The translations under genes and the position numbers were made by a program. DNA of 64,000 nt from Cryobacterium sp. PH31-L1. Its GTDB lineage: Bacteria; Actinomycetota; Actinomycetes; Actinomycetales; Microbacteriaceae. Positions 25,310 through 34,906 of the stretch are shown in pieces. Each line of letters starts with the position of its first letter. Position 1 is the first letter of the stretch. The notes below the pieces were generated by a model. The model saw nothing but the letters and a program-made list of their open reading frames with translations. It was not told the origin of the DNA and ran no database searches. The stretch lies in assembly GCF_030063145.1 (NCBI RefSeq), contig NZ_JASISM010000006.1, positions 248,001-312,000 on the forward strand. The letters are read 5' to 3'.

Positions 25310-25752
25310 CCAGACGCCTGCCGCCCGCGTCGAACGAGGACGGCTCGACCCTGCTGCTCGCCATTTTCTACGGCTTTCTGTCGCTTTGCCTCGTACTCGT
25401 GGCCTTGTCAGCGACATCGCTCTATCTCGGCCACAAACGGCTGCTCGGCCTCGCCGACGGTGCGGCGCTCGCCGGGTCCGAGGCGTTCACCCTCGATGCG
25501 GTTCAGGTCGGGGTGGTGGGGCCGCGCCCATCGCTGCGCTCGGACGACGTGTCCGCGGCGGTCGATGAGTATCTGCGGCTCGTTCCGCACGACTCGTTCG
25601 AGGCGCTGGCCGTGACAAGCGCGGTATCCGCTGACGGGCAGAGCGCGTCGGTGACGCTGCGATCTTGGTGGCGCCCGCCGGTACTCACCCTCGTCGTACC
25701 CGACGGCGTGCCACTGGAGGTGACGGTGGTCTCGCGGGCAGTCTTCCACTAG
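25306..25752 (+). CDS. TadG-related/helicase-free pilus assembly protein
   Basis: A 148-residue membrane protein. Residues 10-45 hold NEDGSTLLLAIFYGFLSLCLVLVALSATSLYLGHKRLLGLADGAALAGSE, abbreviated here to the start EDGSTLLLAIFYGFLSL, a shape shared with the N-terminus of TadG-related (Flp pilus) proteins. The remainder is a short extracytoplasmic domain. It ends the seven-gene plus-strand tad-like operon. A weak hairpin follows at 25831. Confidence 0.75.
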   Translation: MTRRLPPASNEDGSTLLLAIFYGFLSLCLVLVALSATSLYLGHKRLLGLADGAALAGSEAFTLDAVQVGVVGPRPSLRSDDVSAAVDEYLRLVPHDSFEALAVTSAVSADGQSASVTLRSWWRPPVLTLVVPDGVPLEVTVVSRAVFH

Positions 25753-25830
25753 TTCTACTGAGGTGGAGAAAGTCGCACTGGTAATCTCAGAATAGAAGCG
25801 TACGATGCACAGACACGTAGTCGACAATGG

Positions 25831-25855
25831 GAGCCTCCTACCTCGTAGGGGGCTT
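25831..25855 (+). terminator. Possible terminator after the tad-like operon
   Basis: GAGCCTCCTAC and GTAGGGGGCTTC form an imperfect stem with a CTC loop, followed five bases later by TTTT. It is a modest candidate for ending the pilus operon. Confidence 0.5.
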
Positions 25856-26005
25856 CACGCTTTTGCACGAAGTTGACACTCGTGCCAGCCCTGGTCCCGG
25901 TTGGTAGTGCCGGCGATCTCGGGTCGTCGTTCATCCGGGCTGGTCGCCGCCGGGTGACGTGGCCCAGGATGGCGGCTGAGCAACACCAAGATCGGCTGTG
26001 AAATC

Positions 26006-26275
26006 ATGGATGCACTACTGGACGCGCAAATTGTGGAGCAGCTCGATTTCGAGTCCCTTCTCCCCTGTGAGGGAGTGCACCACGACCGCGGATTGAGCGG
26101 TCATGATCCGGCCGAGTCCGGCGGTTTCATGGTGATTTCACCCTGCTGCGGTCCCAAGGTGATCCAGTGTTCCTCGCGCGTTGACGCGATGCGGGTGTCG
26201 GGCGTGCTGTACTGCGGTGCTTGCCAGCACGAGCACCTGACCAGCGAGTACCAGTTCGTTCCGCTGCAACTGTAG
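26006..26275 (+). CDS. Small Cys-rich hypothetical protein
   Basis: An 89-residue protein of no recognised family. It contains cysteine pairs that look like a zinc ribbon, SPCCGPK (residues 46-48) and YCGACQHE (about 73-77), and additional Cys at 21 and 55. The frame is open, is free of overlap with other genes and lies between the tad-like operon and the EamA transporter. The start codon has a weak ribosome site, so the real start could be further downstream. Possibly a metal- or DNA-binding regulator. Confidence 0.6.
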   Translation: MDALLDAQIVEQLDFESLLPCEGVHHDRGLSGHDPAESGGFMVISPCCGPKVIQCSSRVDAMRVSGVLYCGACQHEHLTSEYQFVPLQL

Positions 26276-26359
26276 ACCCGAGCTCGCGCCCCGCATTTCA
26301 GAGCGGATGCCGCGAGCTGTACTCTCTAGAGGTGCCCCGACGGTGCCGACAGGAGCAGT

Positions 26360-27244
26360 GTGCGTACCAGGCGGGACAAACTGAGCGGTGCGGGAGCTCA
26401 GCTCGCCACCGAGGTCAGCATCAATTTCGGCTCTTCACTGGCCGGACTGCTCATTCCGGTCGTCGGTTCGCCCATCGTGGTCGCGGCCCGCCAAATCGTC
26501 ATGGTCGTCGTCGTACTGCCGCTCGCCCGGCCCCGCCTGAGAAATGTGACCTGGGCTCGAATCTGGCCGGCGCTGGCCCTCGGCGTCGTGTTGGCCGTCA
26601 TGAACCTCAGTTTCTACCAGGCCGTCAACATGCTCGGACTCGGCATTGCGGCGACGATCGAATTTCTTGGACCCTTTGCCCTGGCCCTCGTCACCAGCCG
26701 ACGCATCCTGGACTTCGTCTGCGCTGCGGCCGCCGCCGGGGGAGTGTTCCTGTTGACCTGGTCGGACGGGACGCTCGACCCGCTGGGCATCGTGCTCGCG
26801 CTCATCGCTGCCGCCTCGTGGTTCTGCTACATTCTGCTGACCCGCAAGGTGGCGACCGAGTTCGCCGGCCTCGAGGGGATCTCGATCGCCAGCCTGGTCA
26901 GCCTCCTGATCGTGGTGCCCATCGCCCTGTTCACAGTGGATCTGTCGGCCTTCACCTGGGGTGTCGTCGGGCTGCTGCTGCTCGTGGGCGTGGTCTCCTC
27001 GGCCTTTCCGTACACCCTCGACACCTACATTCTGCGTCGGATCAGCCCCCGCCTGTACGCGATCATCACGAGCTTCGGCCCGGTCATCGCGGCCGGTTTC
27101 GGCGCACTCGTGCTCGGAGAGACCTTCACCCTGCTGCAGCAGCTCGCCATCGTCGTCGTATGCGTTGCGGCCGGCGCGGCGATCGCGACCCAGCGCGACC
27201 GCCCGACGTCCGACCTCGAGCTGACCGCGACCGCCATTCCCTAG
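26360..27244 (+). CDS. EamA/DMT family transporter (RhtA-like)
   Basis: A 294-residue drug/metabolite transporter with about ten membrane helices in two EamA repeats. GIAATIEFLGPFALAL in the first half and the end, SPRLYAIITSFGPVIAAGFGALVLGETF, are characteristic of RhtA-type threonine/homoserine exporters. GTG start at 26360, with AGGAGC upstream. It is a single-gene unit convergent with the pentapeptide gene, 9 nt away. Substrate inferred only from family similarity. Confidence 0.88.
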   Translation: MRTRRDKLSGAGAQLATEVSINFGSSLAGLLIPVVGSPIVVAARQIVMVVVVLPLARPRLRNVTWARIWPALALGVVLAVMNLSFYQAVNMLGLGIAATIEFLGPFALALVTSRRILDFVCAAAAAGGVFLLTWSDGTLDPLGIVLALIAAASWFCYILLTRKVATEFAGLEGISIASLVSLLIVVPIALFTVDLSAFTWGVVGLLLLVGVVSSAFPYTLDTYILRRISPRLYAIITSFGPVIAAGFGALVLGETFTLLQQLAIVVVCVAAGAAIATQRDRPTSDLELTATAIP

Positions 27245-27253
27245 AGTTCAGCT

Positions 27254-27928
27254 CTATTCGACGCGCAAGCCCAGATGGGCGGCGAGGAGCGGCGCCAGCA
27301 GGCTCAGCTGGGCGTCGTCGATGGTGGCGCCGCGCAGGCCTTCGAGGCCGTGCACGGCCGAGAAATCGCTCGAACGCAAGTCGACATCTTTGAGCTTGGC
27401 AGCGCCGACATCGAGCGTGCCGATGCGGCAGTTCTGCAGTTCTAGGCGCTGCGCGGTGGCGCTACCGAGGTCAAGCTCCTCGATGATGCAGTTGCTGAGG
27501 AGTACATCGGTGAGCGAGGCGTTGCGCAGGTTCACGAAATCGAGCTTCGAGCCGTCAATATGCACGGACCGAAGTGTCGCCTCGTAGGCCTCGACCGAGC
27601 CAAGCCGGGCGTGCTCGATGCGCACGTCCCGCCAGCTGGAGCGCGGCGCACTGAACACCGGTGCGTGCAGGTCGGTCAGGAGGCACTCCGCGAAGGATGC
27701 CCCGCGCAGTTTGGCCTCGTGCAACGACACCTTGCTGAATTCGCACTCGCCGAAGGAGATGCCGGTCAGGTCGCGGCCATCGAGGTCGACGTCCGTGTAG
27801 CGTTCGGCCTCGCGACCGTCGCCGGAGCGCAGCCGTGAACCGGCGTCGTCGGTCAGGTCGGGCAGGGTGATGCGGTCGATAGACGCCTTGCGGGTGCTGG
27901 GCCCTTTGCGGGTGCTGGCCTTGGCCAC
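27254..27928 (-). CDS. Pentapeptide repeat protein
   Basis: A 224-residue protein with pentapeptide repeats (A(D/N)LXX pattern): for instance LTGISFGECEFSKVSLHEAKLRGASFAECLLTDL, abbreviated here to GRDLTGISFGECEFSKVSL, and later LKDVDLRSSDFSAVHG. The fold is a right-handed quadrilateral beta-helix; some members mimic DNA and protect gyrase, most have no known role. Start GTG 27928 is 2 nt after the stop of the upstream deazaflavin-type oxidoreductase, so the two are co-translated. Confidence 0.88.
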   Translation of the reverse strand: MAKASTRKGPSTRKASIDRITLPDLTDDAGSRLRSGDGREAERYTDVDLDGRDLTGISFGECEFSKVSLHEAKLRGASFAECLLTDLHAPVFSAPRSSWRDVRIEHARLGSVEAYEATLRSVHIDGSKLDFVNLRNASLTDVLLSNCIIEELDLGSATAQRLELQNCRIGTLDVGAAKLKDVDLRSSDFSAVHGLEGLRGATIDDAQLSLLAPLLAAHLGLRVE

Positions 27929-27930
27929 CC

Positions 27931-28368
27931 TCAGGCGATGGGTTCGAGCAGGAAGACGGGAATGTCGCGGTCGGTCTTGACCTGGTAGTCGGCATAGTCG
28001 GGGAATGCCGCCACGGCGCGCTCCCACCAGACGGCCTTCTCATCGCCGGTGACTTCGCGGGCGCGCATATCCCACTTTTGCGGGCCGTCCTGCAGTTCCA
28101 CTTCGGGGTGGGCCACAACGTTCGCGTACCAGACCGGGTTCTTGGAGCTGCCGCCGAGCGAGGCGACAGCGACATACTGGCCGTCGTGCTCAACGCGCAT
28201 GAGCGGCGCCTTGCGCAGCTTGCCGCTCTTCACCCCAACGGTCGTCAGCACGATCACGGGCATGCCGCGCAGGGTCGTGCCCTCGGTTCCGCCGGACTTC
28301 TCAATCTGGTCGACCTGGTCGCGCACCCACTGGGAGGTGCTTGGTTCGTATTCTCCGATGAGGGGCAT
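27931..28368 (-). CDS. Nitroreductase-like deazaflavin (F420)-dependent oxidoreductase, DUF385
   Basis: A 145-residue protein of the Ddn/DUF385 family found in actinobacteria, many members of which use cofactor F420. The pattern [40 protein letters not shown], quoted in two parts as [17 protein letters not shown] and [15 protein letters not shown], is the family core. Starts at ATG 28368 and ends right against the pentapeptide gene. Substrate unknown; F420 use is an inference and no F420 biosynthesis genes are visible here. Confidence 0.88.
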   Translation of the reverse strand: MPLIGEYEPSTSQWVRDQVDQIEKSGGTEGTTLRGMPVIVLTTVGVKSGKLRKAPLMRVEHDGQYVAVASLGGSSKNPVWYANVVAHPEVELQDGPQKWDMRAREVTGDEKAVWWERAVAAFPDYADYQVKTDRDIPVFLLEPIA

Positions 28369-28522
28369 ACCTGCCGTAACGCCCGGGCCCCCGCGAACAT
28401 TCCGCCCGGCCTGTCCCGGCGAGTCGCGGGTTGACCACAGTAGGCACCGGTCTGACCCGCTGTGACTCGCAAACAGGACTCGGGACCGCTATCAGTCGGG
28501 AGCGCCACCCGATTTCGTGGGA

Positions 28523-29812
28523 CTAGAGCAGGCGGCCAGGGCGGTGCGGCGCGTACCGGGGAATATAGCGGCGCAGCAGAACGGCGCCGCAGAGGCCGAT
28601 GGCCCCCATGACCCCGCTGGCCACCGACAGGGACACGAGGGCGGTCATGCCCGCCACGGCCAGTGGTGCCGCGGCGCTGCCGAAGTCGGCGGTGAACCGC
28701 CAGGCGCCGAGGAACGGGGCCGGATTCGGGCGCGGAGCAAGGTCGGCGCCGAGCGTCATGAGCAGTCCGCTTCCGACGCCGTTGGCCAGCGACAGGAACA
28801 TGGCCACGCCGATGAACCACTCCACATTGCTGGGCAGGTCGTGGGTGAAAGCGAGCGCCAGGTGGCCCGCACCGAGCCCGATCATCGAGGGCAGGGCACT
28901 CCAGATGCGGCCGAACCGGTCCATGATCTGGCCGCTGACATAGAACAGGGCGAAGTCGATTCCGCCGGCGATGCCGATGATGAGTGCGGTATCGGGGGCG
29001 CTGATACCGATGCTGACCGCCCAGAGCGGCAGCATCACGGTGCGGCTGGCTCGCATCGCCCCGATCAGACCGGCGCCGCTGCCGAGCCGCAGGAGCACTT
29101 CACGGTGACTCCAAATGGTCTGGAACAGTCCCTGCATGGGCGCGGCCGGCCGCGCCGTTCCGGTGCTGCTGATGGCGCCGGTACTCGTGTCGGTGGCATC
29201 GAATACAGTCTCAGGAGTAGACGGAGTGGCGAAGGTTTCCGACGGGTCCGGCAACAGCAGCAGCATGACTGACGCGCCGACGCAACAGATGATGAACACC
29301 CAGAACACGGCCTGGGTGCCACCGGTGAGGTGAATGATTCCGGCCGAGAGAAACGGGCCCACGAACCAGCCGGCCCGAAACACACCGCCGAGGGTTGAGA
29401 GCGCCCGCGCCCGATACACCAGCGGCACGTAGTTGGTCATGAAGGCGTGCCGAGCGAGGGCGAAAATCGCCGTGGCCAGCCCCACCAGAAAAATACCGAG
29501 ACCGAGCACGAGCGGGTTGGGAGCCATAATGCAGACGATCAGAGCACCGACGGTCAAAGCGGATGCCCCAACCATCGCGTTGCGTTCCCCGATACGCGAG
29601 ACGATCCAGCCGCTGGGTATATCACCGACGAGTTCGCCGAGCATGACCATCGCCGCGATGACGCCGGCGATGGCGAGAGACGCCCCGAGATTGCTGGCCA
29701 CCACCGGAATCAAGGGGATGATCGAGCCCTCACCGATCGAAAACAGCAGGGTCGGCAGAAACGCCACCAGGGCGACCGAGCGCAGGCTGAAGGGGCGGTC
29801 GGCGTTGCTCAT
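28523..29812 (-). CDS. MFS transporter
   Basis: A 429-residue 12-helix major facilitator. The MFS loop SGWIVSRIGERNAMVGA between helices 2 and 3 and a roughly 45-residue cytoplasmic loop in the middle are visible. It resembles drug-type efflux proteins more than sugar importers, but no substrate can be assigned. The start at 29812 is divergent from prfB, 66 nt away. An alternative start a few codons downstream is possible. Confidence 0.85.
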   Translation of the reverse strand: MSNADRPFSLRSVALVAFLPTLLFSIGEGSIIPLIPVVASNLGASLAIAGVIAAMVMLGELVGDIPSGWIVSRIGERNAMVGASALTVGALIVCIMAPNPLVLGLGIFLVGLATAIFALARHAFMTNYVPLVYRARALSTLGGVFRAGWFVGPFLSAGIIHLTGGTQAVFWVFIICCVGASVMLLLLPDPSETFATPSTPETVFDATDTSTGAISSTGTARPAAPMQGLFQTIWSHREVLLRLGSGAGLIGAMRASRTVMLPLWAVSIGISAPDTALIIGIAGGIDFALFYVSGQIMDRFGRIWSALPSMIGLGAGHLALAFTHDLPSNVEWFIGVAMFLSLANGVGSGLLMTLGADLAPRPNPAPFLGAWRFTADFGSAAAPLAVAGMTALVSLSVASGVMGAIGLCGAVLLRRYIPRYAPHRPGRLL

Positions 29813-29878
29813 CGGTTTCGATGCTACTCCCGGCGACCCGGCCCCGCCGCAAACTTCGCCCGGTAGGCTGGACGGAAC

Positions 29879-30991
29879 ATGATTGACTTGGATTTCTCAG
29901 TACAGATCGCCGCGCTGCGGACCACGTTTGGCGACATCCGCTCGGTGATCGACATGGATCGACTGCGTGCGGACATCGACGACCTCAGCGGCGAGGCCGG
30001 TATGCCCGATTTGTGGGACGACACCGACCACGCCCAGAAGGTGACCAGCGACCTCAGCCACCGGCAGGCGCAGCTGGCCCGCATCGAGAGCATCACTACC
30101 AGGCTCGACGACCTCGAGACTCTCGTCGAGATGGCCAACGACGGCCAGGGCGACCAGGAGCTGGCCGATGAGGCCACCCTCGAGCTCGCGAGCCTGCAGA
30201 AACTGCTCGGCGAGCTCGAGGTGCAGACCCTGCTCAACGGTGAGTTCGACGAGCGCAACGCCGTGATCACCATTCGCGCCGGTGCTGGGGGAGTGGATGC
30301 CGCCGACTTCGCCGAGATGCTACTGCGCATGTACCTGCGCTACGCCGAACAGCACGATTACCGCACGACTGTACTGGACATCAGCTACGCCGAAGAAGCC
30401 GGCATCAAGAGCGCGACCTTCGAGGTCGACGCTGCCTACGCCTTCGGCACGCTCAGCGTCGAGGCCGGCACGCACCGCCTCGTGCGGATGAGCCCGTTCA
30501 ACTCGGCTGGCAAACGCCAGACCTCCTTCGCCGCGGTCGAGGTGGTGCCGTTGATCGAGCAGACCGAGTCGATCGAGGTGCCCGACGGTGATATTCGGGT
30601 GGATGTCTTCCGCTCGAGTGGCCCCGGCGGCCAGTCGGTCAACACCACCGACTCCGCCGTGCGTATCACCCACCTGCCCACCGGCACCGTGGTGAGCTGC
30701 CAGAACGAGAAGAGCCAGATCCAGAACCGGGCCGCCGCCATGCGCGTGCTGCAGTCGCGTCTGCTGGTGCTCGAGCGCGAGAAAGAGGCCGCAACCAAGA
30801 AAGAGCTGGCCGGCAACATTACCGCGAGCTGGGGAGACCAGATGCGCAGCTACGTGCTCGCGCCCTACCAAATGGTCAAGGACCTGCGCACCGAGTACGA
30901 GGTCAACAACCCCAGCAACGTGTTCGACGGCGACCTGGACGGATTCATCTCGGCCGGCATCCGCTGGCGTAAGAAAGCTCCCGAAGACTAG
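29879..30991 (+). CDS. prfB: Peptide chain release factor 2
   Basis: Recognises UGA and UAA stops and releases the completed chain. The 370-residue protein has the codon-recognition tripeptide SPF (residues 205-207) and the catalytic GGQ (250-252). It is a single uninterrupted frame without the programmed +1 shift seen in many bacteria, as usual for actinobacteria. Start ATG 29879. Next to ftsE-ftsX-smpB-ssrA, a conserved actinobacterial order. Confidence 0.96.
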   Translation: MIDLDFSVQIAALRTTFGDIRSVIDMDRLRADIDDLSGEAGMPDLWDDTDHAQKVTSDLSHRQAQLARIESITTRLDDLETLVEMANDGQGDQELADEATLELASLQKLLGELEVQTLLNGEFDERNAVITIRAGAGGVDAADFAEMLLRMYLRYAEQHDYRTTVLDISYAEEAGIKSATFEVDAAYAFGTLSVEAGTHRLVRMSPFNSAGKRQTSFAAVEVVPLIEQTESIEVPDGDIRVDVFRSSGPGGQSVNTTDSAVRITHLPTGTVVSCQNEKSQIQNRAAAMRVLQSRLLVLEREKEAATKKELAGNITASWGDQMRSYVLAPYQMVKDLRTEYEVNNPSNVFDGDLDGFISAGIRWRKKAPED

Positions 30992-31000
30992 ACGGATGCT

Positions 31001-31014
31001 GGGGCTTCGGCCCC
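31001..31014 (+). terminator. Short UUCG hairpin between prfB and ftsE
   Basis: GGGGC-TTCG-GCCCC, a 5-bp stem with a stable TTCG tetraloop, 10 nt after the prfB stop. No T run, so perhaps a stability or attenuation element rather than a full terminator. Confidence 0.4.
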
Positions 31015-31067
31015 TCGGGTATGTCGCTGTAGGGAAAACGCCCGCGGATGCTTAGGCTCTAAGAGCT

Positions 31068-32144
31068 ATGATCCGTTTTGATCACATAACCAAGAAGTAC
31101 CCCGGCACCACTCGGCCGGCACTGAACTCGATCGACGTCGAGATTTTGCGAGGCGAATTCGTCTTTCTGGTCGGCGCCTCCGGATCGGGCAAGTCGAGCT
31201 GCCTGCGGCTCGTGCTCAAGGAGGAAAAGCCCACGAGCGGCAGCATTCACGTGCTCGGCCAGGACCTGCGGTCGATCTCCAACCGCAAGGTGCCCTACTT
31301 TCGCCGCAACATGGGCGTGGTCTTTCAGGACTTTCGCCTGCTGCCGAACAAGACCGTGTTCGACAACGTCGCCTTCAGCCTGCAGGTGATCGGCAAGAGC
31401 CGCGGCTTTATTCAGGAAGCCGTGCCCGACACCCTCAAAATGGTCGGGCTGGCCGAAAAAGCCCAGCGCCTGCCGCACGAACTCTCCGGTGGTGAGCAAC
31501 AGCGCGTGGCCATCGCCCGTGCCATCGTGAACAAGCCGCAGATTCTGCTGGCCGACGAGCCCACCGGAAACCTCGACCCCACCACGAGTGCCGAGATCAT
31601 GTCGCTGCTCGCGAGCATCAACGCCGGCGGCACCACCGTGATCATGGCCACTCACGAGGCCGGCATCGTCGACAAGATGCAGCGTCGCGTGATTGAGCTG
31701 GTCAACGGCGAGATCGTGCGTGACGAACGCCAGGGCGGCTACGCCACCGCCTCCATTCCCGTGGTGCTTCCCTCCCCGACAGCGGATGCCCCCGCCAGCG
31801 ACCCGGCACCCGCCGCGTCGGTCTACGCCCGGTCGGCTGCCGCCCCCGAACCAGCGTTGACGCATCCGTCTGCCCCGGTTCCGGAGACCAGCGTGTCGCT
31901 GCACCAGGCTGCAGCGGCTGCCGTCGCTGCGGCGTCGGACGCGGAGCCGCTGCCAGTTGCCGTGCCCCGCGTGGCCCCGGCGCTCGTTGCCGATGACGAG
32001 GTGCCCCCGATGACCCGCCCGGTGCTTCCGCTTGCACCCAACGATGCCCCAGAGCAGCTCACCCTCGCCGAGAAACTCGGTCTGCGGGCGCCGGGGGAGA
32101 AACCCGACCAAACGGGCGAGCAGAACGTGGGGCCGACCCGATGA
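31068..32144 (+). CDS. ftsE: Cell-division ABC ATPase FtsE with extended C-terminus
   Basis: FtsE pairs with FtsX to activate peptidoglycan hydrolases at the division site. Residues 1-222 are the ordinary ABC domain (Walker [10 protein letters not shown] near residue 36, signature [17 protein letters not shown]). Unusually, the protein is 358 residues, about 130 longer than E. coli FtsE, the extra part being Ala/Pro/Thr-rich and without predicted fold. Start ATG 31068. The gene overlaps ftsX by 4 nt. Confidence 0.95.
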   Translation: MIRFDHITKKYPGTTRPALNSIDVEILRGEFVFLVGASGSGKSSCLRLVLKEEKPTSGSIHVLGQDLRSISNRKVPYFRRNMGVVFQDFRLLPNKTVFDNVAFSLQVIGKSRGFIQEAVPDTLKMVGLAEKAQRLPHELSGGEQQRVAIARAIVNKPQILLADEPTGNLDPTTSAEIMSLLASINAGGTTVIMATHEAGIVDKMQRRVIELVNGEIVRDERQGGYATASIPVVLPSPTADAPASDPAPAASVYARSAAAPEPALTHPSAPVPETSVSLHQAAAAAVAAASDAEPLPVAVPRVAPALVADDEVPPMTRPVLPLAPNDAPEQLTLAEKLGLRAPGEKPDQTGEQNVGPTR

Positions 32145-33055
32145 GGCTCGGTCTGGTGCTGTCCGAGGCCGCGAACGGTCTGCGGCGCAACGCCTCTATG
32201 GTCGTCTCCGTCGTGCTCGTCACCTTTATCTCGCTCACTTTCGTCGGTGCGGCCGTTCTCATGCAGATGCAGATCGGCCAGATGAAGAACTTCTGGTACG
32301 ACAAAGCTCAGGTCGGCATCTACCTGTGCTCCGACATCTCGCCCGGCGAAACCTGCACCGGCGGCGACGCGTCGCCGGAGCAGATCGCCGCGGTCGAGGC
32401 TCAGCTGAAGTCGCCGACACTGGCACCTTTCATCGACAACTACTATTTCGAGACGCACGAGCAGGCGTTCGAGAACTTCAAGAAGCAGTTCGCCGGCAAC
32501 CCGGTCGCCGACTATGTCACGGCCGACCAGCTCAACCAGACCTTCTGGGTGAACCTCAAGGATCCGTCGCAGTCAGCGGTGTTGGTGGAGAGCCTATCGG
32601 GAGTCGCCGGTGTTGAAAATGTGGCTGACCAGCGTAAATACCTCGATCAAATCTTCTCAGTGCTCAACGTCGCCAGCTATACGGCCATCGGTATCGCCGG
32701 GTTGATGCTGATCGCTGCGGCGTTGCTGATTGCCACGACCATCCGCTTGTCGGCGTTCTCCCGGCGGCGGGAACTCGGAATCATGCGGCTGGTGGGTGCG
32801 AGCAACCGGTTCATTCAGACCCCGTTCATTTTGGAGGGCGTGTTCGCGGCTCTGCTCGGTTCATTGCTGGCGGGAGGTGCGATCGTGGCGCTCGTGTACT
32901 TCTTTGTGCAGGGCTATCTCGGCGCGAGGCTCACCGGCTTCGCCCTGGTCGGCATGGACGATGCGCTCGTCGTGGTACCCATCCTGCTCGTGGTCGGCGC
33001 GGTGCTGGCCGCATTCTCGGCCAACTTCGCGATCACCCGCTACCTCAAGGTCTGA
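32141..33055 (+). CDS. ftsX: Cell-division permease-like protein FtsX
   Basis: A 304-residue membrane protein with four helices and one large extracellular loop between the first and second, in the typical FtsX order. [12 protein letters not shown] and the C-terminal [22 protein letters not shown] are conserved. ATGA overlap with ftsE. Probably acts with RipC-type hydrolases in actinobacterial septation. Nothing unusual. Confidence 0.95.
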   Translation: MRLGLVLSEAANGLRRNASMVVSVVLVTFISLTFVGAAVLMQMQIGQMKNFWYDKAQVGIYLCSDISPGETCTGGDASPEQIAAVEAQLKSPTLAPFIDNYYFETHEQAFENFKKQFAGNPVADYVTADQLNQTFWVNLKDPSQSAVLVESLSGVAGVENVADQRKYLDQIFSVLNVASYTAIGIAGLMLIAAALLIATTIRLSAFSRRRELGIMRLVGASNRFIQTPFILEGVFAALLGSLLAGGAIVALVYFFVQGYLGARLTGFALVGMDDALVVVPILLVVGAVLAAFSANFAITRYLKV

Positions 33056-33132
33056 CGCGCCGCTAGACTGGTGGGCTGTCTGCCGGATCGGCCGGCGGCA
33101 TCCGCTTAGAGAATAAGAATTGAGGTGAAGAC

Positions 33133-33609
33133 ATGCCCAGGGAACGTGGCGAAAAGGTCGTGGCGACCAACCGCAAAGCCCGACATGACTACCTCATCAG
33201 TGACACCTACGAGGCCGGAATGGTCTTGAGCGGCACCGAGGTGAAGTCCCTGCGCGCCGGGCGAGCGACCCTCGTCGACGGCTACGCCTTCATCGAGGGT
33301 GGCGAGGCCTGGCTGGACGCGGTACATATTCCGGAGTATTCCGGCGGATCGTGGACCAATCACCCGCCGCGCCGCAAGCGCAAACTCCTTCTGCACAAGA
33401 AGGAGATCGTGAAGATCAGCCATAAGACTAAAGAGGGCGGCTACACGCTCATCCCGCTGCGCATCTATTTCGCCGACGGCCGAGCGAAGGTGGAGATTGC
33501 CGTGGCCAAGGGTAAAAAGGAGTACGACAAGCGACAGACGCTGCGGGAACGCACCGACAAGCGCGAATCGGATCGCGCCATGTCGGCGCAGCGCCACCTC
33601 GGTGACTAG
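33133..33609 (+). CDS. smpB: tmRNA-binding protein SmpB
   Basis: Binds tmRNA and brings it to stalled ribosomes. The 158-residue sequence contains [29 protein letters not shown] (short version: [20 protein letters not shown]), the family opening, and the basic C-terminal tail [35 protein letters not shown] lies upstream. The ssrA gene it serves follows 117 nt downstream. Confidence 0.96.
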   Translation: MPRERGEKVVATNRKARHDYLISDTYEAGMVLSGTEVKSLRAGRATLVDGYAFIEGGEAWLDAVHIPEYSGGSWTNHPPRRKRKLLLHKKEIVKISHKTKEGGYTLIPLRIYFADGRAKVEIAVAKGKKEYDKRQTLRERTDKRESDRAMSAQRHLGD

Positions 33610-33726
33610 CCGCCTCCGGCCTTCTGTTGTAGGATGGGGGGCTGCACCGATACTGGTGCAGATTGGTAACTCAACAGCGTGTGACACGAACCCGTCGCTC
33701 TGCGCTTAAACGCGTGCGATGTGCAT

Positions 33727-34099
33727 GGGGATGATCGGTTTCGACATTGTTTGCGCAATTGTGAGAAGCGGGTCGAGGATGCAGGGTTATCTCGTTAACG
33801 ATCTCTGCAAAATATAAGTGCTAATTCAAACCGCACTGACTTCGCTCTCGCTGCCTAAGCGAAAGCACTAGAGAAGTCCGCCAGACCGGGAATGCTCTCT
33901 ACCCGGATCCTGACGTCATCTAGAGAACTTGCTTCTACACTGAGCCACGGGGTGTAGAGGGACTTAAACGAAGGCTGGGCCTGTCGGAGTAGATGCCAGT
34001 GGCAAATTCCGGGGCCGAGAAAGCGATTTCACTGGATACACCCGTAGAAGGCATATGACCACAGCAGTGGACCGGGGTTCAATTCCCCGCATCTCCACC
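33727..34099 (+). ncRNA. ssrA: Transfer-messenger RNA
   Basis: A classic one-piece tmRNA. The 5' GGGGATG pairs with CATCTCC at the 3' end (one G-U), and the 3' tRNA-like domain has GGGGTTCAATTCCCC as T arm. The tag reading frame starts at GCT 33820 and stops at TAA 33856: it encodes ANSNRTDFALAA, giving, with the charged Ala, a typical ...ALAA degradation tail. The CCA end is partly encoded (ACC then G). Ends are approximate by a few bases. Confidence 0.93.
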
Positions 34100-34134
34100 G
34101 TAGGTTCTGTCACACGCTGTTTTGTTGCTTCTCG

Positions 34135-34163
34135 ACTGCGGCCGCCCACTGGGCGGCCGCAGT
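34135..34163 (+). terminator. Hairpin between ssrA and the minus-strand PIG-L gene
   Basis: Perfect 13-bp stem (ACTGCGGCCGCCC/GGGCGGCCGCAGT) with ACT loop, located between the tmRNA and the convergent PIG-L stop at 34175. It lacks a T run on either side, but its strength makes a shared terminator for both convergent units likely. Confidence 0.6.
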
Positions 34164-34174
34164 TCGTTAACCCC

Positions 34175-34906
34175 TCAGCGCAGGCGCAGGCCGATTGACG
34201 TATGAATGGGGTCGCGCTGGCCGCCGGAGTGCACGATGAATTCGCCGTCGACACTGAGTTGGCTCGCGTGGCAGCGCAGAGCCGCCACGACGGTGTCGTA
34301 CTGGTTGCGAAAATCGAACCATTCCGCATCCGCTGTGGGAGTGTCGCGGATCTCGGCGTAGGGCAGTGCGAGCGCGCGGCTGGCAGCGAGCGTGGCGTCG
34401 TGTACGCGCACATGGTCCGGATGTCCGTAGCCGCCAATTTCGTCGTAGCTGATCACGAGGGTTGGAGCTACGTGTCGCAGAACCGCGACGAGGTCAGTGG
34501 TGACCTCGTCGAGTGACGCGCGAGCGAGGGCATCCGCTTCCGAATCGGTGGCCGGGCCGGCCAGGCCGGGGCGAATCCACTCCATGCCGGAGTCGCGATA
34601 GCGCCGTTCGGGCAATCCGGTCGCGCGGGCCGGTGCTTCGCCGAGCCAGAAGCCTTCGTTGACGCCGAGGGTGAAGGCTGCGCGTTCAAGTTCGCGCTCG
34701 CGTTCTTCGGCCAGTGCGGGGGTGTCGGCGAGCGCTGAGAGCGGCCCGGCGACGACTTCTCCGCGCTCCCCGCGCGTGGCCGTGACCAGGGTGATGCGCA
34801 TGCCGCGGCTCGCGAGATATGCGATCAGGCCGCCGGTGCTGATGGTCTCGTCGTCGGGGTGCGCGTGCACGAACAGTACCGATGTGACGGAGTCGAGGAT
34901 GCTCAT
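34175..34906 (-). CDS. PIG-L family deacetylase (MshB/LmbE-like)
   Basis: A 243-residue zinc hydrolase that removes an acetyl group from an N-acetyl-sugar conjugate; in actinobacteria the best-known member, MshB, makes mycothiol. The metal-binding AHPDDE (residues 15-20) and the second site HPDH (about 155) are present, along with YGHPDHVRVHDA. It is the last gene of the cox operon, its ATG overlapping the XdhC stop by 4 nt. The sequence does not reveal whether it is MshB itself or a paralogue; co-transcription with cox genes would be unusual for MshB. Confidence 0.85.
   Translation of the reverse strand: MSILDSVTSVLFVHAHPDDETISTGGLIAYLASRGMRITLVTATRGERGEVVAGPLSALADTPALAEERERELERAAFTLGVNEGFWLGEAPARATGLPERRYRDSGMEWIRPGLAGPATDSEADALARASLDEVTTDLVAVLRHVAPTLVISYDEIGGYGHPDHVRVHDATLAASRALALPYAEIRDTPTADAEWFDFRNQYDTVVAALRCHASQLSVDGEFIVHSGGQRDPIHTSIGLRLR

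Noticed and set aside
29879..30991. A programmed frameshift in prfB
   Set aside because: The frame is continuous without an in-frame UGA near codon 26.
33964..34437. A 157-codon frame across tmRNA and the PIG-L gene on the minus strand
   Set aside because: It overlaps the conserved tmRNA and runs in a different frame within the PIG-L gene.
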